Part shown: in pieces, positions 25,902 to 34,892 of the stretch | Layout of the letters: each line of letters starts with the position of its first letter | Position numbering within the stretch: position 1 is the first letter of the stretch | NCBI GenBank assembly: GCA_944378225.1 | Contig: CALWGE010000023.1 | Coordinates: forward strand, 1 to 40,255 | Direction of reading: 5' to 3' | DNA length: 40,255 nt | Origin: an uncultured Merdimonas sp. | GTDB lineage: Bacteria; Bacillota; Clostridia; Lachnospirales; Lachnospiraceae | Notes under the pieces: model-generated | What the model was told of the DNA's origin: nothing | The model's database searches: none | The model's input: only the letters and a program-made list of their open reading frames with translations | Translations under genes and position numbers: made by a program

Positions 25902-27803
25902 ATGAATACAGTGTATAGAGAAACCTGCCAGGCGATTGTCATTGGAGCAGGGCATGCAGGGTGTGAAGCTGCCCTTGCATGTGCAAGACTGGGGATAGAA
26001 ACGATTATGTTTACAGTCAGTGTGGACAGCATCGCTTTGATGCCCTGCAATCCGAATATTGGAGGAACGTCTAAAGGACATCTGGTCAGAGAAATAGATG
26101 CCTTGGGCGGAGAAATGGGAAAAAATATAGATAAAACTTTTATCCAGTCCAAGATGCTGAATGTGTCCAAAGGGCCGGCAGTTCATTCTCTGAGAGCTCA
26201 GGCGGATAAGGCGGAATACAGCCGCAGCATGCGAAGAGTTCTGGAAAATACGGAACATCTTTCTATTGTTCAGGCAGAGGCTGCAGAAATACTGACTGAA
26301 GAGAAAAACGGAAAACAGATTGTAACAGGTGTAAGAACTGTTTCAGGAGCAGTATATGAAGCAAAGGCAGTAATTCTCTGTACAGGTACTTATCTGCGGG
26401 CTCGTTGCATTTATGGAGATGTGAGCAGTTATACAGGACCAAATGGACTGCAGGCTGCAAATTATCTTACAGACTCTCTGAAAAAACTTGGAATCTCAAT
26501 GCTCCGTTTTAAGACAGGAACACCTGCCCGCATAGATAAACGTTCCATTGATTTCAGTAAGATGGAAGAGCAGTTTGGTGATGAGAAAATTGTTCCTTTT
26601 TCTTTTACTACAGATCCTGAATCTGTTCAGATTCCGCAGGTATCCTGTTGGCTGACATATACGAGTGAAAAAACACATGAGATTATAAGGAAAAATCTGG
26701 ATCGATCGCCGTTGTATTCTGGTATGATAGAAGGAACAGGACCTCGTTATTGTCCTTCTATTGAGGATAAGGTTGTCAGATTTGCGGATAAAAACCGACA
26801 TCAGGTTTTTATCGAACCGGAAGGACTTTATACGAATGAAATGTATGTAGGGGGAATGTCCAGTTCATTACCGGAGGATGTACAGCATGCCATGTATTCT
26901 TCTGTAGCCGGTCTGGAACATGTTCGTATTGTCCGAAATGCTTATGCTATTGAATATGATTGTATAGACGCAAGACAGCTTTATCCCAGTCTGGAATTTA
27001 AAAATATACATGGACTTTTCAGCGGCGGACAGTTTAATGGAAGTTCCGGTTATGAAGAAGCTGCGGCGCAGGGGTTAATGGCAGGAATCAATGCAGCCCG
27101 CATGATAATGGAGAAGGAACCTTTGATCCTGGATCGTTCACAGGCCTATATAGGAGTTCTGATTGATGATCTGGTTACAAAGGAAAACAGAGAACCTTAT
27201 CGTATGATGACTTCCAGATCAGAATATCGTCTTCTCCTCAGACAGGATAATGCAGATTTGCGTCTGACTAAAATAGGTTATGATATTGGTCTGATTTCAG
27301 AAGAAAGATATCAGCAGCTTCTGGAGAAGGAAAAACAGATACAGGCTGAAATTAAGAGAGTGGAAAAAGTATATGTGGGAACTTCTGAAGAAGTACAGAG
27401 GTTTTTGGAGGAACATGGGAGTACTCCGCTTCATTCCGGAATTTCTCTTGAAGAACTGATAAGAAGACCGGAACTGAATTATGAGATGCTTTCTTCTGTG
27501 GATCCGGACAGACCAGAGCTGATGCGTGGCGTGGCAGAGCAGGTAAATATTCATATAAAATATGATGGCTATATTCGCCGTCAGCAGAAACAAGTGGAGC
27601 AGTTTCAAAAGCTGGAAAATAAGAAACTTCCTGAAAATCTGGATTATGATGAAGTGCCGAGTCTGAGAATAGAGGCGAGACAGAAACTGAAAGAAATAAA
27701 ACCTGTCTCAGTCGGACAGGCATCCCGAATTTCCGGAGTATCGCCGGCTGATATTTCAGTATTGCTTGTATGGCTGGAGCAAAGAAAGGGAAAGAAGGAT
27801 TGA
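25902..27803 (+). CDS. mnmG: tRNA uridine-5-carboxymethylaminomethyl modification enzyme MnmG
   Basis: This 633-aa FAD enzyme pairs with MnmE for wobble-U34 modification. The dinucleotide motif [10 protein letters not shown] is near residue 14, and [23 protein letters not shown]-type and [10 protein letters not shown] segments are the family signatures. The C-terminal helical domain is complete. Start 25902 has GGAGAG 4 nt upstream; the in-frame ATG at 25887 would place this site inside the gene. It is followed directly by rsmG. Confidence 0.97.
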   Translation: MNTVYRETCQAIVIGAGHAGCEAALACARLGIETIMFTVSVDSIALMPCNPNIGGTSKGHLVREIDALGGEMGKNIDKTFIQSKMLNVSKGPAVHSLRAQADKAEYSRSMRRVLENTEHLSIVQAEAAEILTEEKNGKQIVTGVRTVSGAVYEAKAVILCTGTYLRARCIYGDVSSYTGPNGLQAANYLTDSLKKLGISMLRFKTGTPARIDKRSIDFSKMEEQFGDEKIVPFSFTTDPESVQIPQVSCWLTYTSEKTHEIIRKNLDRSPLYSGMIEGTGPRYCPSIEDKVVRFADKNRHQVFIEPEGLYTNEMYVGGMSSSLPEDVQHAMYSSVAGLEHVRIVRNAYAIEYDCIDARQLYPSLEFKNIHGLFSGGQFNGSSGYEEAAAQGLMAGINAARMIMEKEPLILDRSQAYIGVLIDDLVTKENREPYRMMTSRSEYRLLLRQDNADLRLTKIGYDIGLISEERYQQLLEKEKQIQAEIKRVEKVYVGTSEEVQRFLEEHGSTPLHSGISLEELIRRPELNYEMLSSVDPDRPELMRGVAEQVNIHIKYDGYIRRQQKQVEQFQKLENKKLPENLDYDEVPSLRIEARQKLKEIKPVSVGQASRISGVSPADISVLLVWLEQRKGKKD

Positions 27804-28529
27804 ATGGACAATAAGAGAAAAGTCTATATAGAAGAAGCTTTTAAAAAAGCTGATATTTTATTGAATGAAGAACAGATTTACCAGTTTGAACAATACTACG
27901 AAATGCTTATACAGAAAAATGAGGTAATGAATCTTACTGCTATTACAGAATTTGAGGATGTGGTTCAGAAGCATTTTGTAGATAGTGCAATGGTAAGAAG
28001 AGTGCTTATTCCTTCTTCAGGTGAGCATTGGCTGGATCTTGGAACAGGGGCAGGATTTCCGGGTATACCTTTAAAAATTATTTATCCGGAACTTAATATA
28101 TTGCTTCTTGATTCTCTAAATAAGAGAGTGAAGTTTCTTGAGGAAGTTATTGAAAAATTGAATTTGAAAGGGATTACTGCTGTCCATGGAAGGGCAGAGG
28201 AAATGGCGAAAAAGGAAGAATATCGGGAAAAGTTTGACTGTTGTGTGTCAAGAGCTGTAGCAAATCTGGCTTCTCTTTCTGAATATTGTATTCCTTTTGT
28301 TAAAACCGGAGGATATTTTATCCCTTATAAATCTGAAAAGGCACAGGAAGAAATAGAGCAGGCAGAAAAAGCAATTCAGATACTTGGAGGAACAGTAGAA
28401 AAACAGGAAGAATTTATGCTTCCTGAAACAAATATATACAGATGCCTGATCTGTATAAGAAAACAAAAACAAACTCCGAAAAAGTATCCCAGAAAAGCAG
28501 GTACACCTACAAAAGAACCAATAAAATAA
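27804..28529 (+). CDS. rsmG: 16S rRNA (guanine-N7) methyltransferase RsmG
   Basis: This 241-aa class I methyltransferase modifies G527 of 16S rRNA. The SAM-binding motif is LDLGTGAGFPGIPL, preceded by NLTAITEFEDVVQKHFVDS, typical of RsmG. The C-terminal tail is basic and Pro-rich. The ATG follows the mnmG TGA without a gap. Two parS sites and a promoter follow. Confidence 0.97.
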   Translation: MDNKRKVYIEEAFKKADILLNEEQIYQFEQYYEMLIQKNEVMNLTAITEFEDVVQKHFVDSAMVRRVLIPSSGEHWLDLGTGAGFPGIPLKIIYPELNILLLDSLNKRVKFLEEVIEKLNLKGITAVHGRAEEMAKKEEYREKFDCCVSRAVANLASLSEYCIPFVKTGGYFIPYKSEKAQEEIEQAEKAIQILGGTVEKQEEFMLPETNIYRCLICIRKQKQTPKKYPRKAGTPTKEPIK

Positions 28530-28549
28530 TTTTTTGATTTTGTCTGTAA

Positions 28550-28565
28550 TGTTTCACGTGAAACA
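28550..28565. promoter_or_regulatory. parS site 1
   Basis: This is a perfect 16-bp palindrome, TGTTTCACGTGAAACA, identical to the consensus centromere-like ParB site. It lies 21 nt after rsmG and upstream of the parA promoter, so ParB loading here would also affect parA-parB expression. Confidence 0.97.
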
Positions 28566-28574
28566 TTCTTTCTC

Positions 28575-28604
28575 TTGTGATAAAAGTTGTTTTTGTGCTA
28601 TAAT
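28575..28604 (+). promoter_or_regulatory. Probable parA-parB promoter
   Basis: Perfect -10 TATAAT (28599-28604) with -35 TTGTGA (28575-28580) at 18-nt spacing. It lies between the two parS sites. Confidence 0.65.
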
Positions 28605-28639
28605 GTTGAAAAATGAGAGCACTTTAGAAAACAGATAGA

Positions 28640-28655
28640 TGTTTCACGTGAAACA
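28640..28655. promoter_or_regulatory. parS site 2
   Basis: A second perfect copy of the 16-bp parS palindrome begins exactly 90 bp after the first, in the parA leader and 15 nt before its start codon. Confidence 0.97.
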
Positions 28656-28670
28656 TTGAGGAGAATTAAT

Positions 28671-29435
28671 ATGGGAAGAATTATAGCGGTAGCAAATCAA
28701 AAAGGCGGAGTAGGAAAAACAACTACAGCTATCAACCTTTCAGCAGCTTTGGCAGAGAAAGGGAAAAAAGTTCTTTTGATTGATATTGATCCGCAGGGAA
28801 ATGCTACAAGCGGTGTGGGTGTAGAAAAAAATGAGGTAGAAAATACAATTTATCAATTGATTTTAGGAGAAAAATCAATTCAGGATTGTATTGAATATAC
28901 GGAGTTTGAAAATCTTCATTTAATTCCATCTAATGTTGATCTGGCTGCAGCGGAGATAGAATTGATAGGTATACAGGATAAAGAATTTATTCTTCAGAAG
29001 GAAGCAGCAAAAGTCAAGGATAAATACGATTATATGATAATTGACTGCCCGCCGTCTCTTAATCTTCTTACGATCAATGCCATGACTACGGCAGACACGG
29101 TACTTGTTCCAATACAGTGTGAATATTATGCTTTGGAGGGTCTGAGTCAGCTCATTCATACGATTAATCTTGTAAAAGAAAGATTGAATCCATATCTGGA
29201 TATTGAGGGTGTGGTCTTTACTATGTATGATGCAAGAACTAATCTTTCTCTTCAGGTGGTTGAAAATGTACGGGCAAATATAAAGCAAAGAGTGTACAGT
29301 ACAATTATACCAAGAAATGTACGTTTGGCCGAAGCACCCAGTCATGGTTACCCGATTACTATCTATGATCCAAAATCAACGGGTGCGGAAAGTTACAGAG
29401 CGCTTGCTGAAGAAGTGATTAACAGGGAGGATTAA
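28671..29435 (+). CDS. parA: Chromosome partitioning ATPase ParA (Soj)
   Basis: This 254-aa deviant Walker ATPase has [11 protein letters not shown] (residues 8-18), IDIDPQGNATSG, and IDCPPSLNLLT for Walker B. It acts with ParB on parS DNA for origin segregation and, in Firmicutes, regulates DnaA. The start at 28671 has GAGGAG 5 nt upstream; a TTG farther upstream overlaps parS and is rejected. It is followed by parB after 4 nt. Confidence 0.97.
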   Translation: MGRIIAVANQKGGVGKTTTAINLSAALAEKGKKVLLIDIDPQGNATSGVGVEKNEVENTIYQLILGEKSIQDCIEYTEFENLHLIPSNVDLAAAEIELIGIQDKEFILQKEAAKVKDKYDYMIIDCPPSLNLLTINAMTTADTVLVPIQCEYYALEGLSQLIHTINLVKERLNPYLDIEGVVFTMYDARTNLSLQVVENVRANIKQRVYSTIIPRNVRLAEAPSHGYPITIYDPKSTGAESYRALAEEVINRED

Positions 29436-29439
29436 AAAG

Positions 29440-30348
29440 ATGGCTGTAAAACGAGGAGGACTTGGAAAGGGATTAGACAGTCTGATCCCCGATACGATTA
29501 AGGCAACTCCGGAAAAAACCAAGGTTGTAGAAAAAGTCGTAGAAAAAGTTGTGGAAAAGCCAGTTGAAATGAAAGTAAAAATTTCTAAGGTCGGACCTAA
29601 CAGAGAGCAGCCAAGAAAGCAGTTTGATGAGGATGCTTTGGTAGAGCTTGCAGATTCCATTAAACAGTTCGGTATTATTCAGCCACTGATTGTACAGGAA
29701 AAAAATGGATTCTACGAGATTATTGCCGGAGAACGCAGATGGAGAGCAGCTAAACTGGCTGGTCTTAAAGAAGTACCGGTTATTGTGAAAGACTATTCTG
29801 ATCTGGAAGTAGTAGAGATTTCTTTGATCGAAAATATTCAGAGAGAAAATCTGAATCCTATAGAGGAAGCTTTGGCATACAAACGTCTTTTAAACGAATT
29901 CAATTTAAAACAGGATGAGGTAGCAGAGCGTGTATCAAAGAGCCGGACAGCAGTAACAAATTCTATGCGTCTCCTGAAGCTGGATGAGAGAGTTCAGCAG
30001 ATGGTTATTGATGATATGCTGACTACCGGACATGCGAGAGCACTTCTTGGAATAGAAGATCCGGAACTTCAGTTTGCGACTGCGACAAAGGTGTTTGATG
30101 AGAAACTCAGTGTTCGGGAAGTAGAAAAACTCGTCAAGAAATTACAGCAGGAAAAGACAGAAACAGAAAAGAAAAAAGAAAATTCAATCCATGATATTAT
30201 TTATACAGACCTGGAAGAAAAAATGAAAGCTGTCATGGGAACAAAGGTATCAATCCGTCAGAATGCAAAGGGAAAGGGACGAATTGAAATCGAATATTAT
30301 TCCAGAGAAGATCTGGAGAGAATTATTGACATCATTACCATAAAATAA
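29440..30348 (+). CDS. parB: Chromosome partitioning protein ParB (Spo0J)
   Basis: This 302-aa CTP-dependent clamp loads at parS. After a short N-terminal part with repeated EKVVEK comes the NREQPRKQF segment, then the CTP-binding GERRWRAAK motif (box II). The helix-turn-helix (EVAERVSKSRTAVTNSMRLLKL) and the C-terminal dimerisation domain follow. GGGAGG is 9 nt before the ATG. Its two target sites lie just upstream of parA. Confidence 0.97.
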   Translation: MAVKRGGLGKGLDSLIPDTIKATPEKTKVVEKVVEKVVEKPVEMKVKISKVGPNREQPRKQFDEDALVELADSIKQFGIIQPLIVQEKNGFYEIIAGERRWRAAKLAGLKEVPVIVKDYSDLEVVEISLIENIQRENLNPIEEALAYKRLLNEFNLKQDEVAERVSKSRTAVTNSMRLLKLDERVQQMVIDDMLTTGHARALLGIEDPELQFATATKVFDEKLSVREVEKLVKKLQQEKTETEKKKENSIHDIIYTDLEEKMKAVMGTKVSIRQNAKGKGRIEIEYYSREDLERIIDIITIK

Positions 30349-30383
30349 TTGGTAGTCAGAGGATTGCAGGAGGAAAACAAAAG

Positions 30384-30896
30384 ATGAGTCCAATGTTGGA
30401 ATATGTATATCAGACAACAGGTATCGACACGGCATATTTTCTGATCGGAATGCTTGCGTTTATGCTGATACTTTTTATTCTGGTGATTATTACATTATGT
30501 AAACTTAAAAAGCTTCGGCGCAGATATGAACGGTTTATGATGGGAAAGGATGCGGAAAGTATGGAAGAGACTATTCTTTCCTGTATTGAAAAGAATGAAC
30601 TGATCGATCAGACGAATCAGCAGCTGAGGGAAGATATAATCAAACTTCGCAAAAACCAGCGCATTACTTATCAGAAAATGGGAATGGTAAAATATAATGC
30701 GTTTCGTGAGATGAGCGGGGATTTAAGTTATGCTTTGGCTCTTCTGGATCAGGAAAATAATGGATTTATCATAAACTCTGTTTATGCAAAAGAAGGGGGC
30801 TATTCTTATATAAAAGAAATTATCGGAGGAGAAAGTTCAATTCTGCTTTCTGAGGAGGAGAAAGCCGCCCTGGAGAAAGCAAAAAGCCAGTCTTGA
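30384..30896 (+). CDS. DUF4446 family protein
   Basis: This 170-aa protein has one N-terminal membrane helix (about 18-42) with a basic flank KLKKLRRRYER, then a predicted coiled coil, and a C-terminal domain with MVKYNAFREMSGDLSYALALLD, the family's conserved segment. DUF4446 genes often follow parB in Clostridia and have no known function. AGGAGG lies 10 nt before the ATG. A membrane-tethered cytoplasmic role near chromosome segregation is inference from position. Confidence 0.9.
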   Translation: MSPMLEYVYQTTGIDTAYFLIGMLAFMLILFILVIITLCKLKKLRRRYERFMMGKDAESMEETILSCIEKNELIDQTNQQLREDIIKLRKNQRITYQKMGMVKYNAFREMSGDLSYALALLDQENNGFIINSVYAKEGGYSYIKEIIGGESSILLSEEEKAALEKAKSQS

Positions 30897-30994
30897 AAAA
30901 CAGACAGGACTGGTATATGATAAAAAACAAGACAATGCCGGAAATAAAGGATTGTTTTAGCCTCCGGCGCGGATAGGAGAAAAGGAGAATAAAG

Positions 30995-32272
30995 ATGTTA
31001 GACATTAAATTTGTCAGAGAGAACCCGGAAATTGTAAAACAGAATATCCGAAATAAATTTCAGGATCAGAAGATTGGACTGGTAGATGAGGTTATTGAGC
31101 TGGATGCACAGAAGCGCGCTGCACAGCAGGAGGCAGATGGACTGCGTGCAGACAGAAATAAGCTTTCCAAACAGATCGGAGCCTTGATGGGACAGGGAAA
31201 AAAGGAAGAGGCAGAGGAAGTGAAGAAGCAGGTGGCTTCTCAGGCAGATCGTCTGGCAGAGCTTTCTGAAAAAGAAAAAGAACTGGATGAGAAGATCCTG
31301 AAAATCATGATGACAATTCCGAATATCATCGATCCCAGTGTTCCCATTGGAAAGGATGACAGCGAAAATGTAGAAAGAGAGCGTTTTGGCGAGCCGGTTG
31401 TTCCTGATTTTGAAATTCCGTATCATACCGAGATTATGGAAAAGCTCAATGGAATTGATCTGGACAGTGCGCGAAGAGTAGCCGGAAATGGTTTCTATTA
31501 TCTGATGGGAGATATTGCCAGACTTCATTCTGCAGTTCTTTCTTATGCCCGTGACTTTATGATTGATCGTGGATTTACTTACTGTGTTCCTCCTTTTATG
31601 ATTCGAAGCAATGTTGTAACCGGTGTTATGAGCTTTGCAGAGATGGATGCCATGATGTACAAGATCGAGGGAGAAGATCTTTATCTGATCGGTACCAGTG
31701 AGCATTCCATGATCGGAAAATTTATTGATACGATTATTCAGAAGGATGAACTGCCCAAGACGCTGACCAGTTACTCCCCCTGTTTCCGTAAAGAAAAGGG
31801 AGCGCATGGTCTGGAAGAGCGCGGTGTATACCGTATTCATCAGTTCGAGAAGCAGGAAATGATCGTTGTCTGTGAACCGGAAGAGAGTCCCATGTGGTTT
31901 GATCGTTTATGGCAGAATACGGTAGACCTGTTCCGTTCTCTGGACATTCCTGTAAGAACTCTGGAATGCTGCTCCGGTGACCTGGCAGACTTGAAAGTAA
32001 AATCTGTGGATGTAGAGGCATGGTCTCCCCGTCAGAAGAAGTACTTTGAGGTTGGAAGCTGCTCTAATCTGGGAGACGCTCAGGCCCGCCGGTTAAAAAT
32101 CCGTGTTAACGGTGAGAAGGGCAAGTACTTTGCGCATACATTAAATAATACGGTGGTTGCTCCGCCCAGAATGCTCATTGCATTTCTGGAGAATAATCTG
32201 CAGGCAGACGGAAGTGTAAAGATTCCGAAGGTACTGCAGCCGTATATGGGCGGAAAGACCGTCATCAAATAA
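30995..32272 (+). CDS. serS: Seryl-tRNA synthetase
   Basis: This 425-aa class II synthetase charges tRNA-Ser. The N-terminal long-arm coiled coil spans about 30-100. Motif 2 is in PCFRKEKGAHGLEERGVYR and motif 3 is near the C terminus (NNTVVAPPRMLIAFLENN). AAGGAG is 7 nt before the ATG. The 98-bp gap upstream shows no T-box motif. Confidence 0.98.
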   Translation: MLDIKFVRENPEIVKQNIRNKFQDQKIGLVDEVIELDAQKRAAQQEADGLRADRNKLSKQIGALMGQGKKEEAEEVKKQVASQADRLAELSEKEKELDEKILKIMMTIPNIIDPSVPIGKDDSENVERERFGEPVVPDFEIPYHTEIMEKLNGIDLDSARRVAGNGFYYLMGDIARLHSAVLSYARDFMIDRGFTYCVPPFMIRSNVVTGVMSFAEMDAMMYKIEGEDLYLIGTSEHSMIGKFIDTIIQKDELPKTLTSYSPCFRKEKGAHGLEERGVYRIHQFEKQEMIVVCEPEESPMWFDRLWQNTVDLFRSLDIPVRTLECCSGDLADLKVKSVDVEAWSPRQKKYFEVGSCSNLGDAQARRLKIRVNGEKGKYFAHTLNNTVVAPPRMLIAFLENNLQADGSVKIPKVLQPYMGGKTVIK

Positions 32273-32276
32273 TTAT

Positions 32277-32316
32277 TTATCCACATTTGTGGATAAGTGC
32301 GTGGAAATGTGGATAA
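32277..32316. promoter_or_regulatory. Cluster of three perfect DnaA boxes outside the origin
   Basis: TTATCCACA is at 32277-32285, and TGTGGATAA is at 32288-32296 and 32308-32316. The first two form an inverted pair with a 2-nt spacer, similar to the inverted pair at the origin (21221-21241). The cluster fills the gap between serS and the DUF3881 gene, 11 kb from dnaA. It could titrate DnaA, act as a regulatory cluster, or control the downstream gene. No U-run follows the inverted pair, so a terminator is unlikely. Confidence 0.93.
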
Positions 32317-32340
32317 ATAGATCCTGAGGAGGTGAAGTCT

Positions 32341-33225
32341 GTGCATGAATACCTTCGGGCAGTTGGTTTTAGTGATGTAGAGAATAAAGAACAGCTGAAC
32401 CGGCTTCTGGAAATGACGGAAGAGAGTTATCAGACAGAAAAGACAGCGGTCTCCGTAAATGGGAACGATTTTTCTGAGAGAAAAAAGGAATTTGCGCCTC
32501 GGATGGGCCTTATGCTTCGGGGAGAATATAATGAAAAGGGCGATTACCAAAGAGATTATTATTTCCCGTATTTTGCAGGAACTCAGGAAAAATTCTATGA
32601 CAATATCAGTATAGAACGACATGCTGAAAAAGAATCCTATGCAGGCGTCTGTGAAGATTTGTCGATGGGTGTCACGATTATTTTCTATCTGCAGAATATA
32701 GTGGATTATCTCAGTGAGCGCCGCCTGGGTACAGCTCATCTGTCTTCGGATACAGCTACGGTCCGGTTTTCCGGACTTTCCATCGACGGACGGATTCTTC
32801 TTCCTGTGGCAAAACGCATGACAGAAGAGGAAAATTCGGAGGCGATCCTGCAGAGAACCCGACTGCTGAAAGCAGCCAGAGAGGGAGACGAGGAAGCCAT
32901 CGAGAACCTTACTCTGGAGGATATGGATACTTACTCGATGATTTCCAGACGGATCGCAGATGAAGATGTATTTTCCATCGTCTCTACATACTTTATGCCA
33001 TACGGTGTGGAGTGCGATCATTATAACGTTCTGGGTGAGATCCTGAAGATTGACCAGGTTGAAAACAGCCTGACAAAAGAAAAAATATATATCCTGACGA
33101 TAGAAAGCCACGACCTGGTTTTTGAAGTATGCATTAACCAGAAGGATCTTCTTGGAGAACCTGAAGTCGGACGGCGTTTTAAAGGAATTGTCTGGATGCA
33201 GGGAGAAGTTGTTTTTCATAATTAA
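32341..33225 (+). CDS. DUF3881 family protein
   Basis: This 294-aa soluble protein begins (M/V)HEYLRAVGFSD and matches DUF3881, a family I know mainly from Lachnospiraceae. No catalytic motif, membrane helix or signal peptide is visible. The GTG at 32341 has GAGGAGGTG 8 nt upstream; an in-frame GTG at 32332 lies within that site. Three perfect DnaA boxes end 25 nt before the start, so expression may respond to DnaA. Function is unknown. Confidence 0.8.
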   Translation: MHEYLRAVGFSDVENKEQLNRLLEMTEESYQTEKTAVSVNGNDFSERKKEFAPRMGLMLRGEYNEKGDYQRDYYFPYFAGTQEKFYDNISIERHAEKESYAGVCEDLSMGVTIIFYLQNIVDYLSERRLGTAHLSSDTATVRFSGLSIDGRILLPVAKRMTEEENSEAILQRTRLLKAAREGDEEAIENLTLEDMDTYSMISRRIADEDVFSIVSTYFMPYGVECDHYNVLGEILKIDQVENSLTKEKIYILTIESHDLVFEVCINQKDLLGEPEVGRRFKGIVWMQGEVVFHN

Positions 33226-33242
33226 TCAGCAGAGACAGAATC

Positions 33243-34088
33243 ATGAATACGATTATTGAAATTACAGATTTTCAGGCACCGGAACTGGATGTGTATGCCC
33301 GTTTATCGGAAAATCAGCTTCTGAACAGGTGCGAACCGGATAAGGGACTGTTTATCGCAGAGAGTCCCCGGGTGATTGAGCGGGCGCTGGATGCGGGCTG
33401 TAAGCCTGTTTCATGCCTTGTTGAGCGCAGACATATTGAAGGAGAGGCAAAAGAAATCATCAGAAGATGCAGAAAAATCGGAAATGTTCCGATTTATACG
33501 GCAGATTTTGATGTACTAACCCAGATTACAGGGTTTAAGCTGACCCGCGGCATGCTCTGCGCGATGCGCAGACCCGGGCTTCCGGAAATCAGAGAAATCT
33601 GTGAACAAGCCAGTCGTATCGTAATTCTGGAAAATGTGGTAAATCCCACGAATGTAGGTGCAATTTTCCGTTCTGCAGCAGCCCTTGGCATGGATGCGGT
33701 ATTATTGACACCGGATTCCAGCAATCCTCTGTACCGCAGGGCTATCCGGGTAAGTATGGGAACGGTGTTTCAGATACCATGGACTTTTTTTAAAAAAGAC
33801 AGCTGGCCGGAAGAAGGCATAAAATTTTTGAAAGAACTTGGATTTCGGACGGCTGCACTGGCTCTTGAAGAAGATTCCATCGGTATTGATGATCCGTGTC
33901 TTCTTAAAGAGAAAAAGCTGGCTTTGATTCTGGGAACTGAGGGAGAAGGTCTGGCATCTTCCACGATTGCAGATTGTGATTATACAGTCCGGATTCCTAT
34001 GGCTCATGGCGTGGATTCCCTGAATGTAGCCGCGGCAAGTGCTGTGGCCTTCTGGGAAGTGGGAAAAAAACAGAAACATAGCAAATAA
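33243..34088 (+). CDS. TrmH/SpoU family RNA 2'-O-methyltransferase
   Basis: This 281-aa protein is a SPOUT methyltransferase with an N-terminal substrate-binding domain (about 1-110). Motif 1 is NPTNVGAIFRSAAALG, motif 2 is LGTEGEG and motif 3 is IPMAHGVDSLNVAAA, which form the knotted SAM site. Members methylate rRNA or tRNA ribose; the target cannot be read from sequence. It follows the DUF3881 gene after 17 nt and ends the rightward block at a bidirectional terminator. Confidence 0.93.
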   Translation: MNTIIEITDFQAPELDVYARLSENQLLNRCEPDKGLFIAESPRVIERALDAGCKPVSCLVERRHIEGEAKEIIRRCRKIGNVPIYTADFDVLTQITGFKLTRGMLCAMRRPGLPEIREICEQASRIVILENVVNPTNVGAIFRSAAALGMDAVLLTPDSSNPLYRRAIRVSMGTVFQIPWTFFKKDSWPEEGIKFLKELGFRTAALALEEDSIGIDDPCLLKEKKLALILGTEGEGLASSTIADCDYTVRIPMAHGVDSLNVAAASAVAFWEVGKKQKHSK

Positions 34089-34100
34089 AAATCAACAGAA

Positions 34101-34160
34101 AAAGACCCCGTCGATTGAATCTTGTTTTATTATCGGATTCGAATCGACGGGGTTTTATTT
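34101..34160. terminator. Bidirectional terminator between convergent genes
   Basis: ACCCCGTCGATT (34105-34116) and AATCGACGGGGT (34142-34153) form a perfect 12-bp stem. On the plus strand it is followed by TTTTATTT and on the minus strand by CTTTTT. It serves the methyltransferase gene and the leftward ECF operon. Confidence 0.9.
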
Positions 34161-34192
34161 GGCAGAAATTATTTTCCTGATGAAAATATGTA

Positions 34193-34753
34193 TTATTCCT
34201 TTGTCAGGCTGCCTTTCTTGGATCTGCTTCTGCTGTACAGAAGAAGCAGAACAGTTCCGATTACGCCTGCAGAAATTGCGTTGCAGACAGCAGCTACAAT
34301 TCCCTGTGTAAATACATAATTTACAGGCTCGGCATATACTACGATATCCAGAACAGGAGCGACAACTACCCAGGAAATAATGTTAGCCAGAACCTGGTAA
34401 ACATTAAACCGTACAATGTCTGCTTTACCAAACTCGCCTTCCTCAATCTTCATTTTCGGGTATACCAGACCTGTAATAAAGCAGGTAAGAGCACTGGCTA
34501 CAACCCAGCTCCACCAGGGAGAACCATACAGGATTGCATCAGACAGACCGTGCCCGATAAAACCGATCAGCAGTCCGGCAATCGGTCCGAACAGAGCTGA
34601 AAAGAAAGCGCCCACACCGTAAGCAGTCTTGATGTCTGTCTCCGGAATACCGGTGGGAATCTTCACGTACATAAACAGTACGATGAACAGAGCCGCGCCC
34701 AGTCCTGTGGCTACGATCGTTTTGGTATTGAAGTCAAACAGTTTCTTTTTCAT
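34193..34753 (-). CDS. ECF transporter S component (UPF0397-like)
   Basis: This 186-aa membrane protein has about five to six helices. It begins with a basic segment, then ATGLGAALFIVLFMYVKIP, PETDIKTAYGVGAFFSALFGPIAG and GHGLSDAILYGSPWWSWVVAS, which match UPF0397-type substrate-binding S components. These are often annotated as riboflavin-type, but the real substrate is not known. The ATG at 34753 has AGGTG-type site 7 nt upstream. It is the last gene of a minus-strand operon that supplies its own T component and ATPase, so it is likely a dedicated system. The two DUF62 genes in the operon suggest an adenosyl- or SAM-linked substrate, which is inference. Confidence 0.85.
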   Translation of the reverse strand: MKKKLFDFNTKTIVATGLGAALFIVLFMYVKIPTGIPETDIKTAYGVGAFFSALFGPIAGLLIGFIGHGLSDAILYGSPWWSWVVASALTCFITGLVYPKMKIEEGEFGKADIVRFNVYQVLANIISWVVVAPVLDIVVYAEPVNYVFTQGIVAAVCNAISAGVIGTVLLLLYSRSRSKKGSLTKE

Positions 34754-34892
34754 TCAAATACACCTCCGCTTGTGTAAATATATATTTCTGCAGACGGATT
34801 TTCCGGATGCAGAATTAACAGCAGAACGGCTCCTCTGACAGAAGCCTGTTTTCTGCTATTAATCAGAGTAAAGCAGCCTGTCTGCCGCAGGT

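Noticed and set aside
30897-30994. Possible T-box leader before serS
   Set aside because: The gap is only 98 nt and has no T-box sequence, specifier stem or terminator.
32080-33219. 379-aa open frame on the minus strand
   Set aside because: It is antisense to serS and the DUF3881 gene and shows shadow composition.
34754-34892. AGCAGAA/TTCTGCT inverted repeat in the gap before the ECF S gene
   Set aside because: Arms are only 7 bp with a 24-nt loop and no U-run. I see no riboswitch in this 139-bp gap.
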